This document shows, one piece after another, positions 15,604 through 24,301 of a stretch of DNA of 32,180 nucleotides. Below the pieces are notes generated by a model that ran no database searches, had not been told where the DNA came from, and saw only the letters and a program-made list of their open reading frames with translations. Position 1 is the first letter of the stretch, and each line of letters opens with the position of its first letter. Source of the DNA: Albibeggiatoa sp964388965 (GTDB taxonomy: Bacteria; Pseudomonadota; Gammaproteobacteria; Beggiatoales; Beggiatoaceae); NCBI GenBank assembly GCA_964388965.1, contig CAYMCP010000042.1:1-32180 (forward strand), read 5' to 3'. Position numbers and translations under genes: made by a program.

Positions 15604-15710
15604 AGTATCATACCTTCTATTGCCTCACCCGAACTGATTTTTTCATCTTCGCACTTACCAAGCTTTTCATCTAATTGTTCTCTTAATTTTAGTTCTTTCA
15701 TCACTCCCAT
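15591..15710 (-). pseudogene. Transposase N-terminal scrap fused to the tail of a lost DUF3782 copy
   Basis: A 39-codon frame, MGVMKELKLREQLDEKLG then KCEDEKISSGEAIEGMIL, ends TAW-stop. The middle resembles the N-terminal segment of IS1634-type transposases (DUF4277), which normally continues IL-NGLGF. The last three codons and stop are those of the DUF3782 gene. A deletion appears to have joined a transposase start to the end of a preceding array unit. Assignment to DUF4277 is by recall of the GEAIEGMIL pattern. Confidence 0.45.
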
Positions 15711-15726
15711 GTTTCTTTGGATTATC

Positions 15727-15751
15727 CATTTATTTTAAAAATGTCAAATGA
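15727..15751 (-). repeat. Dispersed repeat B variant
   Basis: It differs by one base from 10793-10817. On the minus strand it reads TCATTTGACATTTTTAAAAT. It lies directly 3' of the nuclease gene at 15762. Confidence 0.75.
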
Positions 15752-15761
15752 ATCCCACACA

Positions 15762-16346
15762 TCAATTTTGTTTACGCCAATCCCAAGGAGTTTGTTGTAA
15801 TCCCTCTTCCGACCAAATACCAAGCTTACTACGTTGTGCCTGCGCTTGAATAGGTAAATATTCCGGTTTTTTGCAGTACGTGGTATAAACAGCCGCCATG
15901 CCAGAGGCAACTTGCTGCTGATTTAAATTATTACCATCTAGGGTGAACAATTCCGCGACAATACGCCCATAACGATCTTGATCAATTTTCTCATATTTTA
16001 CTGCTGTATTCAGCGGAATAAGACTGCGTAAATGATCGCGTGACTGTTTGCCCCAAGGTTCCTGTTTTATCTCTGGCGTATCAATGCAATACATACGAAT
16101 TCGTATTTTTTCTGTCTGATCTGGGCACTCTAAAGTGACAGTATCCCCGTCGTACACGCGAACTACTTTACAAGTATTTGCACCGCCAACACTTGTTGGT
16201 TTATCCCCCATTCCATCTAGCAATCCATATTGTCCAGTGAAAAAAGCCAAACCAATCAGTAATATAATTATAATGAAAGGTAATTTTTGTTTATGTAATT
16301 TCTGCGCAAGATTAAGTAATGAGTTGATTTCTTTTTGATTCATCAT
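15762..16346 (-). CDS. Membrane-anchored staphylococcal nuclease (thermonuclease) homologue
   Basis: A 194-aa calcium-dependent nuclease-type protein. An N-terminal hydrophobic anchor (about 23-41) precedes an exported SNase domain. Catalytic positions can be read off: YDGDTVTL (D66, D68), IRIRMYCIDTPE (R84, D89, E92, matching R35, D40, E43 of the staphylococcal enzyme) and DRYGRIVAEL (R128, matching R87). All key residues are therefore present. The C-terminus SKLGIWSEE...PWDWRKQN is typical. AGGTAG precedes the ATG. Likely role is degradation of extracellular or periplasmic nucleic acid. It sits alone between repeat remnants. Confidence 0.9.
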   Translation of the reverse strand: MMNQKEINSLLNLAQKLHKQKLPFIIIILLIGLAFFTGQYGLLDGMGDKPTSVGGANTCKVVRVYDGDTVTLECPDQTEKIRIRMYCIDTPEIKQEPWGKQSRDHLRSLIPLNTAVKYEKIDQDRYGRIVAELFTLDGNNLNQQQVASGMAAVYTTYCKKPEYLPIQAQAQRSKLGIWSEEGLQQTPWDWRKQN

Positions 16347-16454
16347 TTACTACCTGTATTAAAATGAGCAAATTTAACAGTTATTCCACGATTTTTCAAA
16401 TTAGAGCTGCTGATCTAGCAATTATTATTTTAAGCTTCAGGAAAGAATTTACAA

Positions 16455-16512
16455 TAATGTCGTAGAATGCTGGTGTGTCCAATTGGATGATAATGCAGTG
16501 CATCGTCATGGT
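16455..16512 (+). repeat. Diverged MITE core
   Basis: AATGTCGTAGAATGCTGGTG and the following TGTCC, GATGATAATGC, GTGCATCGTCATG align base for base with the core of the 10445 element (AATGTCGTAGGACGCTGGTG...GCATCGTCACG), with scattered substitutions. Ends are not preserved. Confidence 0.6.
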
Positions 16513-16537
16513 GTGCTTGTGAAGGTGCTTTATCAAT

Positions 16538-16702
16538 ATGGTACAAGTCCGTGTTGGACAAGGTATCATTATTCTAGGTGGAGCAGGAATCCTAGCAAAA
16601 GAGTCATTATTTTTAATGTTTTTAGGAGCATCAGTATTTTCATTACTTATAAGCGTTTACCCAATTATAACCCTGATAATGCGGTTTGCCGTTCCACAGT
16701 AA
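16538..16702 (+). CDS. Possible small hydrophobic membrane protein
   Basis: ATG 16538 to TAA 16702 encodes 54 residues. Segments IIILGGAGILAK and SLFLMFLGASVFSLLISVYP would form one or two membrane helices, followed by a short basic end (IMRFAVPQ). The ribosome binding site is poor: GAAGG lies too far upstream. The hydrophobic, regular codon pattern suggests real coding or a relic of a larger membrane protein. The family is not recognised. Confidence 0.3.
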   Translation: MVQVRVGQGIIILGGAGILAKESLFLMFLGASVFSLLISVYPIITLIMRFAVPQ

Positions 16703-16852
16703 ACTGTATTTTAGTTTATGGGGTACATTTTCTACATTTTCAGAAAATATTTTAGTACGATTGCCCTAGAAAGTTAATCCGCTTAGTTGATAAAAACTGC
16801 TAATTTTGCTATGGTCAAAATTCATTTCACTATGGATTGTGGGGAAAAAATT

Positions 16853-17620
16853 ATGCGATTTAAATTATTATGGGCAATATTAATACTGGCATTTTACGCT
16901 AATTTAATTAAAGCTGAAACATTAGACTATCAGGGATCATCTACTGTAGGTCGCTTTATCACCGACGCAAGCGAACATTACAACGCTATATTCAAAATTA
17001 ACACCCTTTCCGAAAGTGCCGGCGGCGAACAATGTGCATTGCGTAAGCGTTGTGATATGGGCGGTGTAGCACGCGAAATCAATCCACAATACCTAGATGC
17101 AGGTTTGATTGGAACGCTAATCGCCAAAGATGCAATTGCTGTATTAGTAAACGTCAGTAACCCAATTACAGAATTAAACAGCGCGCAATTACGCGGTATT
17201 TTTACCGGTAAAATAACTAATTGGGCAGAATTAGGCGGCGAAAATTTATTGATTCGTCCTTATGTAGTTAAACCCGCTTCTGCCACTCGGCATGTATTTG
17301 CAGCTAGCATTTTGAACGGTGAAGACTATAACAATGTGGAAACGATTGCGCCTGATGTTAAAATTGCGTTATTAGTCGCCCAAGAGCGTGGTGGTATAGG
17401 TCAACTTAGTTTTGCTTTTTTAGGTGAAAGACATGGCATTAAAACTTTGTTCGTGGACGGGCAAGAAGCAAGCGTAAATAATCCAGATTATCCCATTACT
17501 AGACCATTATATATTGCCACTTATGGTCAGCCTAGCGGTAAAGTTAAAAAATTCCTCGACTGGACTTTATCTCCTCAAGGTCAGAAAATAATTAAACAAC
17601 GCTTTGTCGGAGTGCGTTAA
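16853..17620 (+). CDS. PstS-like periplasmic substrate-binding protein, partner of a chemoreceptor
   Basis: A 255-aa exported protein. The signal peptide covers residues 1-20 (LLWAILILAFYANLIKA), with cleavage likely before ETLDY. The mature part has the phosphate-binding-protein-like pattern: GSSTVGRFITDA, LSESAGGEQCALRKRCDMGG, AIAVLVNVSNPITELN, QLRGIFTGKITNWAELGG, and a C-terminal PLYIATYGQPSGKVKKFLDW. ATG 16853 is chosen because GGGGA precedes it and the signal peptide starts there. An in-frame TTG at 16787 is rejected. No permease or ATPase genes follow. Instead a chemoreceptor starts four bases after its stop, so a sensing rather than transport role is likely. The ligand could be phosphate or another anion. 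Confidence 0.82.
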   Translation: MRFKLLWAILILAFYANLIKAETLDYQGSSTVGRFITDASEHYNAIFKINTLSESAGGEQCALRKRCDMGGVAREINPQYLDAGLIGTLIAKDAIAVLVNVSNPITELNSAQLRGIFTGKITNWAELGGENLLIRPYVVKPASATRHVFAASILNGEDYNNVETIAPDVKIALLVAQERGGIGQLSFAFLGERHGIKTLFVDGQEASVNNPDYPITRPLYIATYGQPSGKVKKFLDWTLSPQGQKIIKQRFVGVR

Positions 17621-17624
17621 TACT

Positions 17625-19835
17625 ATGGCTATGCTTTCTAGTCTGCAAATTAAACTTAGGGTAACCATAGCGTTATATGTGCTATTCATGCTTGCGGCTG
17701 TCGCTTTTACCCTGTATACGGTACGCTTACAAACCCATGATGCTAGCGTAATTGGGATTGCAGCTCGTCAACCTATCTTGGTGTTACAAATGCAAAATCA
17801 GTCTAACCATTTGATTGCTCTACTAGAAAGCCAATCCACTACCGGAGAAACAATAGAACAATTATCAATATTAGCCGATTTATTCGATCAAAGTTTACAT
17901 GCCTTAATGAACGGAATGCAAACCTTAGATACCGCGCAAAAATTAATCAAATTACCTAAACCTTCAGCCGAAATCAGTAGAAAACTCCAGTTAGTAGCCG
18001 ATAGTTGGACTAAAATTCATATCGCTATCAAAACCTTATCCCAGCCAGAAATTAATGTTATTGCAATGGAATTTTATGATGCAGTAGATATATTATTATT
18101 TAATTGGGCGGATTTATTCAAACAAAGTAAGGCTGTTGCTAATGCTTTGGAAAAAGAATCTGCGGCTAAATTAAGTTATTTAGAAAATACATTGATTGTA
18201 ATTTTATTATTATTTATGTTGTTAGCTGCTTTATCTTTATGGCTAAGTAAACGCTACATTACAAACCCAGCTCGCACGATTTTGCACGCAATGCACGATA
18301 TGGTTGATGGTCATCATTTAGATAGACAACTGCCAGTCGTCGGTCGAGATGAAATCAGTCAAATCGCACAAACCGTCAATTCTATGCGTTATAGTCTATT
18401 AGAACTGTATCAAGCCAGTCAGCAACGCGAAGAAACTGCGACGCGCATTAATCAAGCTCTGTATAATACTGCTACCAGTGTAATTATAATTGACTATATG
18501 TTTAATATTATTTACGTTAATAAATCTGCTCAAAATCTCTTTACTAACCATGCTGACAGCTTGCGTAAATATTTACCTCAATTAGAAACAGATAAATTAT
18601 GTGGTTCTTCGGTGGATGTATTGTATACCGACAGCCATGAACAACGAGCATTTTTGGCTAATTTAACTCAAACTTATGTTGATAATTTACATTTTGATAA
18701 TGCTTATTGGGAAGTAGTCACTATTCCGGTTATAGATAGAAACGGGCAAAAATTAGGTTGGATTATAGAGTATTTTGACAAAAGTGCCGAATTTAGTACT
18801 CAACTAGAATTGCGCCGTGTCATGCAAGCTGCTGCTGAAGGTGATTTTAGTCATCATATTGATTTACAAAATAAAACTGATTTTTTCTACACGGTAAGCG
18901 AGATGATTAATAAAACGCTGCATACTAATCAAACAATTTTGCAAGAACTAACTACCGTGTTTGCTAGTATCGCTCAGGGAGATTTAACTCAAAATATTAA
19001 TAACGATTATAGAGGTGCATTAGAAAAATTAAAGCAAGATGTAAATGCTACTGTAATAAAATTAACTAACATTATAAAATCTATACAAGATGCAGTAGAC
19101 AGTGTCCATGATGTAGCAGATAATTTACTACAAGATAATGTTAAATTAAAACATCGTTCCGAGCAACAAACTACCGCTTTGGGTAAACTAACCGCTCATG
19201 TAGACCGTATGGCAGAAGTGTTGCGGCAGAATGCAGAAAATGCTAACCATGCCGCTCGTGTTACTGTGGAAAGTCGTAATCAGGCTATACAAGATGCTTT
19301 AATGGTTGAAGATGTGTTAAAAGCTATGGATAATATTAAAACCAGCAGTCACAAAATGACAGAAATAATTAATATTATTGATAATATCGCTTTTCAAACC
19401 AATTTATTAGCCTTAAATGCCGCAGTAGAAGCCGCTAGAGCTGGTGAACAAGGACGAGGTTTTGCAGTAGTAGCGACTGAAGTGCGTAATCTTGCCCAAC
19501 GCAGTAAAACCGCTGCTAACGAAATTAAAAATTTAATTAGAGATAGCCTGCTCAAAGTCGAACATGGTAATGAAATGGTTAAACAATCTAGTAGTAATTT
19601 AGATAAAATGTTACATGCAGTACAAACCATTAGTGAATTAATTTTGCAGATTTCGGTAGCTAACGAGGAAGAATTGGGAGAAGTTGACGAAGTTCATCTG
19701 GTGCTGAAGAAAATTGAACGCCTCGCCCAACAAAATACTAGTCTAGTCGAAAATAACAGTGAACGTAGCACTTTAATGCAACTACAGGCTAATAGTCTTA
19801 AATCTCATACAGAGTTTTTCCGTACAAATAATTAA
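17625..19835 (+). CDS. Methyl-accepting chemotaxis protein coupled to a binding protein
   Basis: A 736-aa transmembrane chemoreceptor. TM1 is at about 10-30. A helical periplasmic domain of about 150 residues has an IAARQPILVLQMQ segment resembling PilJ/NIT-type sensors. TM2 is at about 188-208, followed by HAMP, a PAS-like domain (about 280-400), a second HAMP-like stretch and the cytoplasmic signalling coiled coil. The conserved tip NIIDNIAFQTNLLALNAAVE and AGEQGRGFAVVATEVRNLAQ lies near 585-628. No C-terminal NWETF-like CheR tether is seen. The start ATG at 17625 follows the binding-protein stop by four bases, implying translational coupling and a shared sensory pathway. A second ATG at 17631 is equally possible. 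Confidence 0.92.
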   Translation: MAMLSSLQIKLRVTIALYVLFMLAAVAFTLYTVRLQTHDASVIGIAARQPILVLQMQNQSNHLIALLESQSTTGETIEQLSILADLFDQSLHALMNGMQTLDTAQKLIKLPKPSAEISRKLQLVADSWTKIHIAIKTLSQPEINVIAMEFYDAVDILLFNWADLFKQSKAVANALEKESAAKLSYLENTLIVILLLFMLLAALSLWLSKRYITNPARTILHAMHDMVDGHHLDRQLPVVGRDEISQIAQTVNSMRYSLLELYQASQQREETATRINQALYNTATSVIIIDYMFNIIYVNKSAQNLFTNHADSLRKYLPQLETDKLCGSSVDVLYTDSHEQRAFLANLTQTYVDNLHFDNAYWEVVTIPVIDRNGQKLGWIIEYFDKSAEFSTQLELRRVMQAAAEGDFSHHIDLQNKTDFFYTVSEMINKTLHTNQTILQELTTVFASIAQGDLTQNINNDYRGALEKLKQDVNATVIKLTNIIKSIQDAVDSVHDVADNLLQDNVKLKHRSEQQTTALGKLTAHVDRMAEVLRQNAENANHAARVTVESRNQAIQDALMVEDVLKAMDNIKTSSHKMTEIINIIDNIAFQTNLLALNAAVEAARAGEQGRGFAVVATEVRNLAQRSKTAANEIKNLIRDSLLKVEHGNEMVKQSSSNLDKMLHAVQTISELILQISVANEEELGEVDEVHLVLKKIERLAQQNTSLVENNSERSTLMQLQANSLKSHTEFFRTNN

Positions 19836-19876
19836 AATGTATTTTTAATACAAAAACTAAAACGCTTACTTAAAAC

Positions 19877-20596
19877 CTACTGTAATAATACGGGTAATTT
19901 AACTTTATTAAGTATTGTAAAATTGTTGACATCAACGTGTAGTGAGAATACACCTACATCATTACTGATATGATTTTCTGCGCGACATAACAGCATTAAA
20001 GTATTGGAGTCCAACATTTTGTAACTTAATACCGCATCAACATTATCCATTATCGCCTTATAATCGCTGCCGTCTGGTTTCGATAAGCCAACAGTATGTA
20101 AATCACTATCGCTTAACCGCGCATCTCCATTGCTATCGTGCGCAATCACTTCATATAAAATAGCAACGGTCTTGTTTGGCTGATTTTCATCGCGTGTCGG
20201 GTCTAACAATAAGTCCTTGTGAGGAATAAGATAATCATTCGTATCAAATAGCCAGTGATGTTTACTATTTTGCTGAGTATCGATAAATAGATAATTGCGA
20301 ATTGACACGGAATATTTTTCATAATATGACTGTTCATAGGACTGCTCTAATTGCAAACTCAAGATAAAATAAGGTGTGCCATAAACCTCGTCCGTAGAAG
20401 TGAGCGACCAATGTTGATGGATTTGCTCATTTTCCTCAATATTCACAATATCTGATACGTTTCTAATCCCAAATATGTCATCAACAATTTCACGACTGAC
20501 GTACAATAATACGCCTATAGCTAAAAAAAATGAAAAAAACATCAAAATAGCGTTTATACGCCAGATAAGTTTGAAAAATGGATGTGTGTCTGTCAT
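19877..20596 (-). CDS. Membrane-anchored periplasmic protein with one EF-hand-like loop
   Basis: A 239-aa protein of no recognised family. One N-terminal membrane helix (about 13-34) would anchor a periplasmic beta-rich domain. Residues 154-165 read DSNGDARLSDSD, with Asp, Asn, Asp, Arg, Ser and Asp at positions 1, 3, 5, 7, 9 and 12 of a calcium loop and Leu at position 8. It is convergent with the chemoreceptor gene and divergent from dnaE. The intervening 41 bases before it contain only a weak inverted repeat (TGTATT/AATACA). Role unknown; calcium binding is an inference from the loop. Confidence 0.7.
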   Translation of the reverse strand: MTDTHPFFKLIWRINAILMFFSFFLAIGVLLYVSREIVDDIFGIRNVSDIVNIEENEQIHQHWSLTSTDEVYGTPYFILSLQLEQSYEQSYYEKYSVSIRNYLFIDTQQNSKHHWLFDTNDYLIPHKDLLLDPTRDENQPNKTVAILYEVIAHDSNGDARLSDSDLHTVGLSKPDGSDYKAIMDNVDAVLSYKMLDSNTLMLLCRAENHISNDVGVFSLHVDVNNFTILNKVKLPVLLQ

Positions 20597-20852
20597 GGAG
20601 AAATGCTCTTAAAATCTGGTAATGAAACAAATTGTAGTATAAAACTTGGCGATGCAACAGTAGGACAAGAAACTCAGAATTTATAATTCGGTTTAATTGT
20701 CAATTTACAATAATATTGAAAAAAATAATCTTCTATTCCGTACCAAAAGAATGACTTTATCCCGCCATCTGTAACATTAGCATAACATAAAAATTCATAA
20801 TAAGATTTTGCGTAGTATAATGGTTACAATTTCGTTGTTTTGATAATTTGCC
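20597..20852. other. Divergent promoter region between the EF-hand protein and dnaE
   Basis: 256 AT-rich bases with no gene. A plausible dnaE promoter lies at 20794-20821. I see no obvious operator. Confidence 0.5.
20794..20821 (+). promoter_or_regulatory. Probable sigma-70 promoter of dnaE
   Basis: A perfect -10 TATAAT at 20816-20821 is preceded, with a 16-base spacer, by TTCATA (four of six matches to TTGACA). Transcription would begin near 20828, about 25 bases before the dnaE ATG. Confidence 0.5.
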
Positions 20853-23800
20853 ATGTCACGCTTTATCCATTTACATATCCATAGTGAATTTTCCCTTATT
20901 GATGGTCTCGTTCGCATTAAACCTCTCATAACGGCAATGCAAACCGCACAAATGCCAGCTTGCGCAATCACAGATTTCAGTAACTTATGTGCGCTTGTAC
21001 AATTTTACAAAGCTGCCAACAACGCAGGTATTAAACCGATTGTAGGTGCAGACATCATGATTGATAATGGTAATGAATCGCCGTCGCGCCTAGTATTGCT
21101 TTGCCAAAATATACAGGGTTACATCAATCTTAGTGAATTAATTTCATTAAGCTACCTAGAAGGACTTAAAAAAGACATTCCACACGTTCATCGTGAGTGG
21201 TTTAATCAACGTAATGAAGGATTAATTGCGTTATCTGCTGGTCGTCTAGGCGATATTGGACAAGCACTATTATCCAACAACTCAATGCTTGCTCAACAAC
21301 ATTTACAATTCTGGCAATATCACTTCCCCAATCGTTTTTACTTAGAATTACAGCGTACAGATCGCCCACAAGAAGAGGCTTATATTCACGCAGCAGTGCA
21401 ACTTGCGATTGCTACTCGAACACCCGTTGTTGCAACTAATGATGTCGTATTTTTAAAACGAGAAGATTACGAAGCGCATGAAGTTCGTGTATGTATTCAT
21501 GATGGTTACGTTTTGGACGATAATCGCCGACCGCGTCTATACACGCCACAACAATATTTGCGCAGCCCAGAGGAAATGACAGCACTATTTAGTGATATTC
21601 CGGAAGCAATTGAAAATACGTGGCATATTGCTCAACGTTGCAACATTGAGTTGACATTAGATAAAAATTATTTACCTGACTTTCCCGTGCCAGAAGGCAT
21701 GACGATGGATGAATATTTTTGTGAATTGTCACGCAAAGGTTTGAATGAGCGATTTAATACTGTTTTAAAAGATAAAGTGACACAACGCCAAGAATATGAT
21801 GATCGATTACAAATTGAGCTTAATGTAATTTTACAGATGGGTTTTCCCGGTTATTTTTTAATTGTTGCGGATTTTATCCAATGGTCAAAAGACAATAATG
21901 TGCCTGTAGGACCTGGTCGTGGTTCTGGTGCTGGCTCTTTGGTCGCGTATGCGTTAAAAATTACTGACTTAGACCCAATTCAATATGATTTACTATTTGA
22001 ACGATTTTTAAATCCTGAACGGGTTTCGATGCCAGATTTTGATGTGGATTTTTGCATCGAAGGTAGGGATCGGGTCATTCAGTATGTTACTGAAACTTAT
22101 GGTAAAGATCGCGTTTCGCAAATTATTACTTTTGGTACGATGGCAGCAAAAGCAGTCGTGCGCGACGTGGGGCGTGTGTTGGGACAGCCTTATCCGTTTG
22201 TCGATCAGATTTCTAAATTAATCCCATTTGAAATTGGTATCACTTTAAACAAAGCACTTGAACAAGAAGAGCAATTAAAACAACGCTATGAAAATGATGA
22301 AGACGTTAAATCAATCATTGATATGGCATTAAAATTAGAAGGTTTAACCCGTAATGTTGGCACACATGCCGGAGGGGTTGTCATCGCGCCCTCACCACTC
22401 ACACATTTTTGTCCATTATACTGGGACGGCGACCCTAAAAATACGATGGTCACACAATTAGATAAAAATGACGTGGAAACAATTGGTTTAGTTAAATTCG
22501 ACTTTTTAGGTTTGCGGACACTGACTATCATTAAATGGACATTGGAAAATATTATTAAAATTGGTGGTCAAGCTCCTGATATGCTGCAAATTCCTTTAGA
22601 TGATGGCGATACTTTTAATTTGTTGAAAAAAGCGTATACAACAGCCGTATTTCAGTTGGAATCACGCGGTATGAAAGAATTAATTAAACGTTTATTACCA
22701 GACTGTTTTGAAGATATTATTGCACTAGTCGCGTTATTTCGTCCTGGTCCTCTGCAATCGGGGATGGTAGATGATTTTATTGCTCGGAAACACGGTGCGA
22801 AAATCGAATACTCACACCCAGACTTAGAACCCATTTTAAAGCCAACTTACGGAATAATTTTATATCAAGAGCAGGTGATGCAAATTGCGCAGGTATTAGC
22901 GGGTTATTCACTAGGTGGTGCTGATTTACTGCGTCGGGCAATGGGAAAGAAAAAACCAGAAGAAATGGCAAAACAACGCGCTATTTTCATTGAAGGTGCT
23001 TTAAAACGCAATATTGATCAAAAAATAGCAACTTATATTTTTGATTTAATGGAAAAATTTGCCGGTTATGGTTTTAATAAAAGTCATAGTGCCGCTTATG
23101 CCTTTATATCCTACCAAACTGCATGGCTCAAAACCCATTATCCTGCCGCATTTATGGCTGCGGTTTTATCTTCCGACATGGATAATACTGATAAAGTTGT
23201 CGGCTTAATCGACGATTGCCGTGAAATGGCACTTAAAATTAAACCACCTCATGTTAATTATTGCGATTACAAATTTACGATTGCAAATAATAAAACGATT
23301 TTATACGGGCTTGGTGCAATTAAGGGTGTAGGCGAAAATGCAATTGATAATATCCTCACTTCGCGCAAACAAAATCAATCATTTAGTGACTTATTCGATT
23401 TTTGCAAAAAAATAGATTTACGCAAGGTCAACCGTCGCGTATTAGAAGCCTTGGTGAAAGCGGGTTGTTTAGATAATATGGGGGCAAGTCGTGCGGTATT
23501 AATTGAATCGTTAGATACTGCAATAAAATTAGCGGAAAAACACGCCAATGATAAAAATACCGGGCAAAATAATTTATTTAGTATGTTTGATGTGCTAGAG
23601 GAAAAAACTGAAGAAAAAATGCCTTATGCGGAAAATATCCTAGAATGGACAGATATTCAACGTTTAAATGGAGAAAAAGATTGTTTAGGGCTTTATTTAA
23701 CAGGGCATCCGATTGATCAGTATAAAAATGAATTACAAAATTTTACTTATACACCTTTATCAAAAGTACGTGTAACTCATCGTGGTACGACGATTAAAGT

Positions 23801-24287
23801 GGTTGGTCTGGTGTTGGGGGTGCGTATTGTCAATAGTCGGCGAGGTAAAATGGCGATTGTGCAACTTGATGATAATAGTGGACGTTTAGAAGCAACGATG
23901 TTCTCCGATATATATCAAGAAATGCAAAATAAATTACAAAAAGATGCAATTTTAATGATTGAAGGTGAGGTGCGTGAAGATGAATATAATGGCGGTTTTA
24001 CCATGACTGCCAACAGTGTATTAACTTTTATTGAGGCGAGAGAAAAATATGCGCGACATATAGTTGTCAAAGTGGTAGCGCAACAAGTTCATAAACAATT
24101 TACCGCTACTTTTCTTAATCTATTGCAGACAAATCGCGGACATTGTCCGGTGGTGGTGAGCTATCAAAATGCAGACGCAGAAGTACAACTGCGTTTAGGG
24201 CAACAATGGCAGATTACGCCAACTGATGATTTTGTCATTCAGCTAGAAGCCTTAGTCGGACGTGAAAAAGTAAGCATTGTATATTGA
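20853..24287 (+). CDS. dnaE: DNA polymerase III alpha subunit
   Basis: The replicative polymerase of the chromosome, 1144 aa against 1160 in E. coli. The N-terminal PHP domain begins FIHLHIHSEFSLIDGL. The palm carries GPGRGSGAGSLVAYAL and PDFDVDFC with catalytic D397 and D399, then the third aspartate near 550 in VKFDFLGLRTL. The fingers have RPGPLQSGMVDDFIARKHG, YQEQVMQIAQVLAGYSLGGAD and GYGFNKSHSAAYA. An OB-fold follows near 980-1060 (IKVVGLVLGVRIVNSRRGKM), and a short C-terminal domain completes it. It is a complete gammaproteobacterial type I DnaE. It is alone here, whereas in E. coli it sits with lpx and acc genes. Confidence 0.98.
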   Translation: MSRFIHLHIHSEFSLIDGLVRIKPLITAMQTAQMPACAITDFSNLCALVQFYKAANNAGIKPIVGADIMIDNGNESPSRLVLLCQNIQGYINLSELISLSYLEGLKKDIPHVHREWFNQRNEGLIALSAGRLGDIGQALLSNNSMLAQQHLQFWQYHFPNRFYLELQRTDRPQEEAYIHAAVQLAIATRTPVVATNDVVFLKREDYEAHEVRVCIHDGYVLDDNRRPRLYTPQQYLRSPEEMTALFSDIPEAIENTWHIAQRCNIELTLDKNYLPDFPVPEGMTMDEYFCELSRKGLNERFNTVLKDKVTQRQEYDDRLQIELNVILQMGFPGYFLIVADFIQWSKDNNVPVGPGRGSGAGSLVAYALKITDLDPIQYDLLFERFLNPERVSMPDFDVDFCIEGRDRVIQYVTETYGKDRVSQIITFGTMAAKAVVRDVGRVLGQPYPFVDQISKLIPFEIGITLNKALEQEEQLKQRYENDEDVKSIIDMALKLEGLTRNVGTHAGGVVIAPSPLTHFCPLYWDGDPKNTMVTQLDKNDVETIGLVKFDFLGLRTLTIIKWTLENIIKIGGQAPDMLQIPLDDGDTFNLLKKAYTTAVFQLESRGMKELIKRLLPDCFEDIIALVALFRPGPLQSGMVDDFIARKHGAKIEYSHPDLEPILKPTYGIILYQEQVMQIAQVLAGYSLGGADLLRRAMGKKKPEEMAKQRAIFIEGALKRNIDQKIATYIFDLMEKFAGYGFNKSHSAAYAFISYQTAWLKTHYPAAFMAAVLSSDMDNTDKVVGLIDDCREMALKIKPPHVNYCDYKFTIANNKTILYGLGAIKGVGENAIDNILTSRKQNQSFSDLFDFCKKIDLRKVNRRVLEALVKAGCLDNMGASRAVLIESLDTAIKLAEKHANDKNTGQNNLFSMFDVLEEKTEEKMPYAENILEWTDIQRLNGEKDCLGLYLTGHPIDQYKNELQNFTYTPLSKVRVTHRGTTIKVVGLVLGVRIVNSRRGKMAIVQLDDNSGRLEATMFSDIYQEMQNKLQKDAILMIEGEVREDEYNGGFTMTANSVLTFIEAREKYARHIVVKVVAQQVHKQFTATFLNLLQTNRGHCPVVVSYQNADAEVQLRLGQQWQITPTDDFVIQLEALVGREKVSIVY

Positions 24288-24301
24288 TTAAATAGCTGCT
24301 T

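Larger units (their letters stand above)
16347..16852. other. Intergenic region with MITE fragment and possible small gene
   Basis: About 500 bases between the nuclease and the binding-protein gene. It contains a diverged MITE core (16455-16512) and one short hydrophobic reading frame (16538-16702). An overlapping 90-codon frame at 16483-16755 has an unlikely composition and starts inside the MITE core. No clear promoter was found for the gene at 16853. Confidence 0.5.

Noticed and set aside
16483..16755. 90-codon reading frame
   Set aside because: It begins inside a MITE core and is rich in Arg, Tyr and Cys in a pattern typical of out-of-frame reading; the hydrophobic frame at 16538 is more credible.
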